Notes under the pieces: generated by a model
The model's input: the letters and a program-made list of their open reading frames with translations, nothing else
The model's database searches: none
What the model was told of the DNA's origin: nothing
Origin: Paucidesulfovibrio sp050251775
Lineage (GTDB): Bacteria > Desulfobacterota > Desulfovibrionia > Desulfovibrionales > Desulfovibrionaceae
Assembly (NCBI GenBank): GCA_050251775.1
Contig: JBFWMD010000109.1
Coordinates: 1 to 9,675 of the forward strand
Length of the DNA: 9,675 bases
Direction: 5' to 3'
Position numbers and translations under genes: made by a program
Shown here: positions 1 to 6,055 of the stretch, one piece after another
How the letters are laid out: every line of letters begins with the position of its first letter
Numbering within the stretch: position 1 is the stretch's first letter

Positions 1-252
1 GAGCTCATTTCCCAATACGGCGGCTACGTGGAAATCCATGTCTCCACCTCGCTTGCGGTCTGCGAGCGGCGCGACCGCAAGGGGCTTTATGCCAAGGCCC
101 GCGCGGGCGTGATAATAGGCGTCACCGGGGTGGACGATCCCTTTGAACCGCCGCAGCACGCGGACCTCAGTCTGGACACGTCGGATATGAGTCCGGAGAA
201 CGCTGTGCGCCGCGTGTTGCTGTTGCTGGAAAAGATGGGTTACGTGCGTTGA
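1..252 (+). CDS. cysC: Adenylylsulfate (APS) kinase, C-terminal part
   Basis: The reading frame is open from the first base of the window and ends at TGA 250-252, so the gene is cut at its 5' end and only about 83 residues are visible. The piece matches the end of the APS kinase fold: a beta strand (YVEIHVSTSLAVCERRD), then the family signature KGLYAKARAG, then a GVTGVDDPFEPP loop and the LSLDTSDMSPENAV ending. APS kinase phosphorylates adenylylsulfate to PAPS, the sulfate donor for sulfotransferases and assimilatory reduction. The P-loop lies outside the window, so it cannot be told whether this is a stand-alone kinase or the C-terminal half of a sulfurylase-kinase fusion. The exosortase gene follows 47 bp later on the same strand. 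Family assignment is firm; the link to the exosortase locus is inference. Confidence 0.88.
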   Translation, partial: ELISQYGGYVEIHVSTSLAVCERRDRKGLYAKARAGVIIGVTGVDDPFEPPQHADLSLDTSDMSPENAVRRVLLLLEKMGYVR

Positions 253-299
253 TGGTCGCAAAGCTGGTACTGAATCGGAAAATCGGATAGACAAGCTGC

Positions 300-1826
300 A
301 TGGAAACATCTCGTGACTACCGGCCATTGGTCGCGGCCCTGGTGTTCTGGCTGGCTTGCGCCGCAGTGCTTTTCGGTCCGCATGTGTCCGGACTCCTCGG
401 GCGCTGGGATGCGGAGGACAATTCCTATTGCTATCTCGTGCCCCTGGTCTTCGCCTATATGGTCTACCAGGGCCGCGCCGCGTATTTTCCGGTCTGCCCC
501 CGGGGCAGGGTTTCCGCCTCGCTGCTGATCTCGATGTTTCTGGGTTTTTCCTTCCTCGCCGGACTGCTGGGCTCTCTGGAAACCCTGGTCTACGGCGCGA
601 TCTGGCTCGCGGTGGTGGGACTCGTCGCGGCCTTCAGGAGCTGGGCCGGAGTTCGCCGGCTCTGGTTCCCGCTGCTGATCCTCTTGTTCGCCGTGCCTTT
701 GCCTCCGTTTATCAACCGCCTGCTGACCTTCCGACTGCGCCTGCTTTCCACGGGGCTTTCCGTGCGCCTGCTGGAGCTGCTCGGCATCCCGGCCTTTGCC
801 GACGGCAACATCATCGACATGGGCGTGACCAAGCTCCAGGTGGTGGATGCGTGCAGCGGCCTGCGCTATCTGATGCCCTCGCTGCTCATGGGGTTGCTCC
901 TCGGCTGGTTCTTCCACACCCGCGCCTGGAAGCGCATCACGCTCACCGTGCTCAGCGTTCCCGTGACCATCGTGGCCAACGCCTTCCGCATCGCCATGAC
1001 CGGCGTGCTCGTGGCCTTTGTTTCTCCGGAATTCGGCCAGGGATTCCTGCACGATTTTTCGGGCTGGCTGGTCTACATGGTCTCGATCCTGCTTCTGGGG
1101 CTGGCCAGCTGGCTGCTGAAGCGGGTGCGGCCCGCGCCTCCGGCGGCGGAGCCGGAGCAGAGGAAATGCCACCTGGAGCCGCGCGTCTGGCCGCGCATCG
1201 TGGCGATGGGGCTGATCATGCTGCTGACCGCCGGCGTCGGCCACCTGCTGCTGCACACCCAGGCCGCGCCCCAGCGGGAGACTTTCGAGGGCTTCCCCCT
1301 GCGTCTGGGCGACTGGCAGGGCAAGCGCTTCTACCTGAGCCAGGAGATTCTCGACGAGCTCTGGGCGGACGACTACGTCACCGGAAATTTCCACAACGAA
1401 GCCACGGGAAACGTGCTGCATCTGCTCGTGTCCTACTATGAGCGCCAGACCACGGAGCACACGGCCCACGCCCCCACCTCCTGCCTGCTCGGCGGCGGCT
1501 GGGACCTCGCGGCCAAGCGGGAGATTCCACCCGCTCCGGAAAACGGCCGAGGATTTCCGGTGGTCCAGCTTCAGCTCCAGAAGCCCGGGCTGGTGGTGCT
1601 TTCCAACTTCTGGTTCCAGCAGCGCGGCCGGATCATCACCAGCGAGTGGATGAACAAGGTCTGGCTGGTGTCGGATTCACTGACCATGGGGCGCTCGGAT
1701 GGCGCCCTGGTGCGGGTGGAGCTGTATCTCAACCCGGGACAGAGTCCGGCCGAGGGCCAGGCGCTGCTCGACCGGTTCGACGGGATGCTTGAGGATCATC
1801 TCGGGCAGTACATACCCGGCCGTTGA
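300..1826 (+). CDS. xrtD: Exosortase (XrtD-like) fused to EpsI domain
   Basis: This 508-residue protein joins two parts. Residues 1-275 are a polytopic membrane exosortase with about eight hydrophobic segments. It carries the three conserved catalytic residues of the family: Cys185 in VVDACSGLRYLMP, Arg230 in NAFRIAMTGVL and His251 in LHDFSGWLVY. After a proline-rich linker (277-286) and another membrane helix (about 299-316) comes an EpsI domain, seen in FPLRLGDWQGKRF (332-344) and the HAPTSCLLGGGW motif (390-401). Exosortases are membrane cysteine transpeptidase-like enzymes that process proteins with a C-terminal signature, transmembrane helix and basic tail. The fused EpsI architecture and length fit the VPLPA-CTERM-specific XrtD type; the exact subtype is inferred from memory of the family. 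The ATG at 300 has only a weak upstream GGA. The sugar transferase gene starts 15 bp after the stop, which indicates an operon. Confidence 0.9.
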   Translation: METSRDYRPLVAALVFWLACAAVLFGPHVSGLLGRWDAEDNSYCYLVPLVFAYMVYQGRAAYFPVCPRGRVSASLLISMFLGFSFLAGLLGSLETLVYGAIWLAVVGLVAAFRSWAGVRRLWFPLLILLFAVPLPPFINRLLTFRLRLLSTGLSVRLLELLGIPAFADGNIIDMGVTKLQVVDACSGLRYLMPSLLMGLLLGWFFHTRAWKRITLTVLSVPVTIVANAFRIAMTGVLVAFVSPEFGQGFLHDFSGWLVYMVSILLLGLASWLLKRVRPAPPAAEPEQRKCHLEPRVWPRIVAMGLIMLLTAGVGHLLLHTQAAPQRETFEGFPLRLGDWQGKRFYLSQEILDELWADDYVTGNFHNEATGNVLHLLVSYYERQTTEHTAHAPTSCLLGGGWDLAAKREIPPAPENGRGFPVVQLQLQKPGLVVLSNFWFQQRGRIITSEWMNKVWLVSDSLTMGRSDGALVRVELYLNPGQSPAEGQALLDRFDGMLEDHLGQYIPGR

Positions 1827-1841
1827 TCCGGAGCGTTTCAA

Positions 1842-3260
1842 ATGTTCGCACAGCAGGTCCACATCGCCATCACCTTCATGATCCTCGTCGAGGGGCTGAT
1901 CGTGATCGGCTGCGGCTATCTGGCCGCCTATCTGCGCTGGGTCGTCAGCGGCTACATCTGGCGGGCCGACCCCACGGCCCTGGTGGGCATCATCCTCTTC
2001 CTGATGTTCCTGAACTCCTTTGCCATGGGGCGTATGGACCTCTACAGCGACCGACGGCCCGGTTCGCTGCTGAACGTGGCCTGGCGGCTGGCCGTGGTCG
2101 TGGCCATTGACTTCGGCCTGTTGTTCGTGGGACTTTTTTCCCTGAAGTATTACGATATCGGCCGTCTGTTCATGTTCATCTACGGAGGTCTGTTGTATGT
2201 GGCGTTGTTTTTGGGCCGCGCCGTGTTGGACATCTATATGGATCGCCGCAGCAACCGGAGCTACAACCGCCGTCAGGTGCTCATCGTAGGCGCGGACGAG
2301 CGGGCCGCCCGAGTGGTTCGCGCACTGAACAAGCAGCGCAGCTGGGGCCATGCCGTTGTGGGCTGCCTGCGCACCAGTCGGCAGGATCAGAACTGCTGCG
2401 AGGGCGTGCCTGATCTGGGGCAGGTCGCGAATTTCAATGAGGTGCTCCGCACCCACAGCGTGGACGAAGTCGTCTTCGTGCTCCCGCGCGACGGGGACAT
2501 CGAACCCATGATCAAGGAATGCCGCCGCCTGGGGCTTTCCTACCGCGTGGTTCCCACGATGTATGATCCAGACGAGCCGGGTCCCATGTCCGTGGAGCGC
2601 ATCCAGGACATCCCCACCCTGGCCTGGAACTCGGTGCGCATCAACGCCAGCGGCCTGCTCTACAAGACGATCCTGGATTATCTGGCGGGCTTTGTGGGCT
2701 TCTGCCTCTTTCTGGTCGTGTATCCCTTCGTGGCCGTGGCCATTAAGCTCGACTCCCCCGGCCCGGTGCTCTTCCACCAACCCCGCGTGGGTCAGAATCG
2801 CCGCCTGTTCCACATCTACAAGTTCCGGAGCATGACCATGGGCGCGGAGGCCCGAAAACAGGAGCTGATGGCCGGGAACCTCATGGGAGGTGAAGACGGG
2901 AAAATGTTCAAGATGGAGAACGACCCCCGGGTGACGCGGGTGGGAGCCTTCCTGCGCCGGACATCCCTGGACGAACTGCCCCAGTTCATCAACGTGCTCA
3001 AGGGCGAAATGAGTCTCGTGGGAACGCGGCCACCCACTGTGGACGAGGTGAAACGCTACGAGGACTGGCATTTGCGGCGCATGAGCATGAAGCCGGGCAT
3101 CACCGGCCTCTGGCAGATTTCCGGTCGGAACAAGATCAGTGATTTTGACGAAGTGGTGAAGCTTGATTTGAGCTACATTGACAATTGGCGTTTTTTCGAT
3201 GATCTGGTCATTATCTGGAAGACAATATTCGTGGTGCTCAAGCGCAAGGGCGCGCTCTGA
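1842..3260 (+). CDS. Polyprenyl-phosphate sugar-1-phosphate transferase (WcaJ/EpsB type)
   Basis: This is a 472-residue initiating enzyme of exopolysaccharide synthesis. It transfers a sugar phosphate from a UDP-sugar to undecaprenyl phosphate at the inner membrane. Residues 9-125 contain four hydrophobic segments. Residues 144-262 form a Rossmann-like CoA-binding domain that begins VLIVGADERAARVV. Residues 273-472 are the bacterial sugar transferase (PglC-like) catalytic domain: a membrane-associated helix (278-301), the DSPGPVLFHQPRVG motif (304-317), IYKFRSM (325-331), the catalytic Asp377-Glu378 pair in TSLDELPQFINVLKGEMSLVG, RPP at 396-398, and KPGITGLWQISGRN (417-430). The length is typical of the family. 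GGAG at 1830-1833 lies 8 nt before the ATG and supports this start. Neighbours suggest the PEP-CTERM/exosortase-associated branch of the family. The sugar specificity cannot be read from sequence. Confidence 0.92.
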   Translation: MFAQQVHIAITFMILVEGLIVIGCGYLAAYLRWVVSGYIWRADPTALVGIILFLMFLNSFAMGRMDLYSDRRPGSLLNVAWRLAVVVAIDFGLLFVGLFSLKYYDIGRLFMFIYGGLLYVALFLGRAVLDIYMDRRSNRSYNRRQVLIVGADERAARVVRALNKQRSWGHAVVGCLRTSRQDQNCCEGVPDLGQVANFNEVLRTHSVDEVVFVLPRDGDIEPMIKECRRLGLSYRVVPTMYDPDEPGPMSVERIQDIPTLAWNSVRINASGLLYKTILDYLAGFVGFCLFLVVYPFVAVAIKLDSPGPVLFHQPRVGQNRRLFHIYKFRSMTMGAEARKQELMAGNLMGGEDGKMFKMENDPRVTRVGAFLRRTSLDELPQFINVLKGEMSLVGTRPPTVDEVKRYEDWHLRRMSMKPGITGLWQISGRNKISDFDEVVKLDLSYIDNWRFFDDLVIIWKTIFVVLKRKGAL

Positions 3261-3293
3261 GACTGCGAAAAATTTTGCAACTTCAAGAACTGC

Positions 3294-5678
3294 ATGGAAG
3301 GCGAAATGCGAAAGCTCACAGTATTCACGGTCATGGCCATGCTGCTGATCGTCCTTGCCGGCTGCGGAAGCCCCGAGGAGCGGCGGGACGAGTTCTACAA
3401 AAGCGCCCAGAGCCTTTATGATGAAGGGCGCTATGCCGAAGCCAAGGTCCAGGTCCGGAACGCGATCAAGGTTGATCCGGAATACGGGCAGGCAGAACTG
3501 CTGCTCGGCAAGATCAACGTCAAGCTGGAGGACTGGCGCAGCGCCTTCGGTAACTTCACGCACGCCCTGGAAAAGGACAAGACCCTGCACGAGGCGCGAC
3601 TTGGCCTGGTCCGGCTGCAACTGATGAACAACAACATGGAGGAGGCCCGCAAGCTCGTGAGCGAGGTCCTGGCGGACCAGCCCGAAAATACGGACGCGGC
3701 CCTGCTCTCCGCCGTCATCCGCTCCCGCGAGGGCGACATGGACGCGGCCCAGCGCGAGACCGAAGCCCTGCTGGCCAAAAAACCCGAGCTTGAAGAGGGC
3801 TGGGCTTTTTCCGCCCTGCTGAAGATGCAGGCCGGTGGCGACGCGGGCGCGGTCGAGGTCCTGCGCAAGGGACTGACCCATTTGCCCAAGAGCCGCAATC
3901 TGCGGCTCCAGCTCGCCGGAACCCTGACCCGCATGGAGCGTTGGGACGAGGCTGCGGAGGTCTACAAGGCCCTGGCCGCCGAGGACAAGGACTCCCCGGA
4001 CATGCGCCGTCTGCTGGGCGATTTTTATCTCAAGGCGGGCCGTGTGGACGAGGCCGTGGCCGTGGCCGAGGATCTGGTGCGCTCCTTCCCGGATGACCCC
4101 AAACATCGCCTGACCCTGGCTTCCGTGGAGCACGCCCGCAAGGATTCGGCGGCCCAGGAAAAAGCCCTGCGTGACGGCATCGCCCAGGTCAAGGACAACG
4201 GGATCATCAAGATGGCTCTGATCGCCTTCCTGCGGGGCGAGGGCCGCCTGGACGAGGCCGTGTCCCTGGCCGAGGAGGCCGCCAACGCCGATCCCGAAGG
4301 GGAGACCGGGCTGGCCGGACGCCGCGCCCTGGCCGAGATCTATTTCTCCCGGATGGACTACGACAAGGCCGTGGCCGAACTGGACAAGGTCTTCAAGGCG
4401 CAGCCCAAGGACATGGAGGGCAAGGTGCTCCTGGGCCGCATCCATATGGCCCAGGGCAAACCCGATCTGGCCGTGATCCTCTACCGCGAAGTGCTCCGCG
4501 AGCAGCCGGAAATGCTGGCGGTCTACGGTTTCCTGGCCCAGGCGCACCTCGCGGCGAACCAGTCCGGTCTGGCCAAGCAGGCTCTGGAACAGGCCCTGGA
4601 AAAGGATCCGACCTATGTTCCGGCCCGGCGCGCCCTGGTAAGCATGTATCTTGCGGAGAAACGCTATTCCGAGGCCATGGCCCAGCTGCGCAACGCGCTC
4701 AAACACGAGCCCAACAACCCCGCCATTCAGGCCGCCATCGGCGATGTCTATACCCTGGAGGGCAAGCAGGATGTGGCCGAGCTGGAATATCGCAAGCTGC
4801 TGGACAACCCGCGCACCGCTGGCTTCGGAGCGTTCAAGCTCGGACAGCTGGAGATGTCCCGGAAGAATTACGACACGGCCCTGAGGTACTTCATGGCCCT
4901 GCACGACGCCAATCCCGCGAACTTCACGGCGGCCGAGTCCGTGGTGGCCGCGCGTCTGGCCAAGGGCGACACGGCGGGAGCTCTGTCCTTTGCCCACGGG
5001 CTTAAGGACGTGCTGCCCAATGCGGGCGCGTACCAGCTTCTGGGGCGCATCGAGGCCTCCCGTGGCGATTTCGCCAAAGCCGAGGAATACTTCCTGGCCG
5101 GAGGCGAAGTGGCTCCCGAGTTCAACGCCTACCAGCGCATCGGCGGCATGTATCTGGCCGCCGGGCGTTCCGATCTGGCCAAGACCCGGTTCGAGGAAGC
5201 CCTGCAAAAGAACCCGGAGGACCTGGGCAGCGCCTTTGTCCTGGGCATGATGCTCCAGGAACGCAACGACGCGGTCGGGGCCGAAGAGATGTATCTGAAG
5301 GTGCTCAAGGCGAATCCAGGATTCATTCCGGCTCAGAACAACCTGGCCTACCTCTACGCCGAGAACACCACGGATCCGACCAAGCTGGCCATGGGCTTGG
5401 ACCTGGCCCTCAAGGCCGCGGGCCGGGGCGCTCCCGAGGCCCTGGACACCCTGGGCTGGGTCTACCACAAGAGCGGCAACGACCAGATGGCCCTGTCCAC
5501 GCTGATGCAGGCCGTGGAAAAGAAGGACAACGACGCCACGCTGCTCTATCATCTGGCCGAGGTGCACCGCTCCCTGGGCAACGCGGACCAGGCCAGGGGT
5601 TATGCCGGCCGCGTGCTGGAGCTGGACCCCAAGGGCGAGATGGGCAAGAAGGCCCAGGCCCTGATCGACGCGCTCTAG
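3294..5678 (+). CDS. prsT: PEP-CTERM system TPR-repeat lipoprotein (PrsT-like)
   Basis: This is a 794-residue lipoprotein. A short basic n-region and hydrophobic core lead to the lipobox VLAGC, so Cys24 is the predicted lipidated residue. It is followed by Gly-Ser rather than Asp, which favours outer-membrane sorting. From about residue 33 to the end the protein is an almost unbroken array of about 22 TPR-like units of roughly 34 residues, for example EFYKSAQSLYDEGRYAEA and ALDTLGWVYHKSGNDQMA. This matches the TPR lipoprotein family that accompanies exosortases. Such proteins are thought to support matrix polymer export or assembly, by analogy with TPR proteins of alginate and cellulose secretion. 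A second ATG at 3306 (MRKLTVF...) gives a more conventional signal peptide and has GGAAGG at 3296-3301, so it may be the true start. The gene begins 33 bp after the sugar transferase and ends 22 bp before a strong terminator. Confidence 0.88.
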   Translation: MEGEMRKLTVFTVMAMLLIVLAGCGSPEERRDEFYKSAQSLYDEGRYAEAKVQVRNAIKVDPEYGQAELLLGKINVKLEDWRSAFGNFTHALEKDKTLHEARLGLVRLQLMNNNMEEARKLVSEVLADQPENTDAALLSAVIRSREGDMDAAQRETEALLAKKPELEEGWAFSALLKMQAGGDAGAVEVLRKGLTHLPKSRNLRLQLAGTLTRMERWDEAAEVYKALAAEDKDSPDMRRLLGDFYLKAGRVDEAVAVAEDLVRSFPDDPKHRLTLASVEHARKDSAAQEKALRDGIAQVKDNGIIKMALIAFLRGEGRLDEAVSLAEEAANADPEGETGLAGRRALAEIYFSRMDYDKAVAELDKVFKAQPKDMEGKVLLGRIHMAQGKPDLAVILYREVLREQPEMLAVYGFLAQAHLAANQSGLAKQALEQALEKDPTYVPARRALVSMYLAEKRYSEAMAQLRNALKHEPNNPAIQAAIGDVYTLEGKQDVAELEYRKLLDNPRTAGFGAFKLGQLEMSRKNYDTALRYFMALHDANPANFTAAESVVAARLAKGDTAGALSFAHGLKDVLPNAGAYQLLGRIEASRGDFAKAEEYFLAGGEVAPEFNAYQRIGGMYLAAGRSDLAKTRFEEALQKNPEDLGSAFVLGMMLQERNDAVGAEEMYLKVLKANPGFIPAQNNLAYLYAENTTDPTKLAMGLDLALKAAGRGAPEALDTLGWVYHKSGNDQMALSTLMQAVEKKDNDATLLYHLAEVHRSLGNADQARGYAGRVLELDPKGEMGKKAQALIDAL

Positions 5679-5700
5679 AACCGCGCAGCAACAACGAATC

Positions 5701-5734
5701 GGGCGCGTTCGGGAAACCGGGCGCGTCCTTTTTT
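5701..5734 (+). terminator. Rho-independent terminator after prsT
   Basis: A 12-bp stem (arms 5701-5712 and 5717-5728, with three G-U wobbles) closes on a GAAA tetraloop of the stable GNRA class. It is followed directly by six T residues (5729-5734). It lies 22 bp after the prsT stop and would end the cysC/xrtD/sugar transferase/prsT transcript. Confidence 0.87.
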
Positions 5735-5782
5735 CATTGTCCGCAATCGGAGCGGACCGCAGACGCCTTGCAGCGCCAAAGC

Positions 5783-5807
5783 AAAAGGCCCTCCGCCCGG
5801 AAGGGCC
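5783..5807 (-). terminator. Weak terminator-like hairpin, minus strand
   Basis: Read on the minus strand, GGCCCT (5807-5802) pairs with AGGGCC (5792-5787). A further CC/GG pair lies inside, past one bulged T, around a GGGC loop. TTTT (5786-5783) follows. It could be a back-up terminator for the helicase transcript or the end of a short minus-strand RNA. The T-tract is short. Confidence 0.4.
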
Positions 5808-5891
5808 GAAGGTCAGGGGAGAGCTGGCTCACTCCCACCCGCAGAGCTGGTACACATCTTTCCACGAAAACCAAATTGCACGAAGCGGAAA

Positions 5892-5921
5892 CCCCCAACC
5901 CAACCCCAGTCGCCCCATCCC
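5892..5921 (-). other. Putative G-quadruplex motif (five G-runs)
   Basis: On the plus strand there are five C-runs: 5892-5896, 5899-5901, 5904-5907, 5913-5916 and 5919-5921. They are separated by loops of 2, 2, 5 and 2 nt. On the minus strand this meets the usual G3+ N1-7 rule with one run to spare. It lies in non-coding DNA between convergent genes, downstream of the helicase terminator. Folding and function are not shown. Confidence 0.55.
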
Positions 5922-5948
5922 AAGGTTGGCATCTCCGTTTGGCAAGGC

Positions 5949-5987
5949 AAAAAAAAGGGCTGGCCTCAAAATTGAGACGAGCCCTTT
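5949..5987 (-). terminator. Rho-independent terminator of the helicase gene
   Basis: AAAGGGCT (5954-5961) pairs with AGCCCTTT (5980-5987), and an inner CTCAA/TTGAG stem lies between them. On the minus strand the hairpin is followed by a T-tract matching the A-run at 5949-5956. It sits about 70 bp past the helicase stop codon and is oriented to end that transcript. The stem is flanked by A/T on both sides, so it may also work on plus-strand transcription. Confidence 0.82.
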
Positions 5988-6001
5988 GTGATCTCGGAAA
6001 A

Positions 6002-6035
6002 TGGTGACATCGGCGGGAATTCGACCCGCGTCACC
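6002..6035 (-). other. Degenerate tRNA T-arm/acceptor-like element ending in CCA
   Basis: Read on the minus strand the element runs GGTGAC, GCGGG, a 7-nt loop TCGAATT, CCCGC, CGAT, GTCACC, A. The 5-bp GCGGG/CCCGC stem with a 7-nt loop, followed by seven bases, A and CCA, has the layout of a tRNA or tmRNA 3' end. The loop is TCGAATT rather than the canonical TTCRANN, as if shifted by one base. No 5' acceptor partner (GACATCG) is present on the minus strand upstream, so this is not a complete tRNA. The outer GGTGAC/GTCACC palindrome gives a compact alternative hairpin. It could be a decayed tRNA or tmRNA end, an attachment-site scar, or chance. Confidence 0.35.
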
Positions 6036-6055
6036 GGGATGGGGAATTCAGGGGG

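Larger units (their letters stand above)
5679..6055. other. Convergent intergenic region, 377 bp
   Basis: No credible coding gene lies here. Short open frames on the plus strand (5737-5991 and 5768-6007) lack a ribosome binding site and cross terminators. The region holds the prsT terminator, a weak minus-strand hairpin, two copies of AGAGCTGG (5820-5827 and 5843-5850), the G-quadruplex motif, the helicase terminator and the tRNA-like element, each listed or discussed separately. Confidence 0.7.

Noticed and set aside
240..1469. A 409-codon minus-strand frame opposite xrtD
   Set aside because: It is antisense to a gene with clear catalytic motifs, and the product is low-complexity Gln/His/Arg with no recognisable fold.
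1677..5567. A 1296-codon open frame on the minus strand, antisense to xrtD's end, the sugar transferase and prsT
   Set aside because: It overlaps three well-supported genes. Its product is rich in His, Gln, Gly and Val with no domain, as expected from the antisense of GC-rich codons that lack reverse-strand stops.
5737..6007. Two short plus-strand open frames in the intergenic region
   Set aside because: They have no ribosome binding site, run through terminator hairpins and encode proline/lysine/arginine-rich sequence with no similarity recognised.
6017..6049. Two GAATTC sites about 27 bp apart near the helicase 3' end
   Set aside because: Restriction-site-like hexamers occur by chance. 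One falls within the tRNA-like loop and no longer repeat surrounds them.
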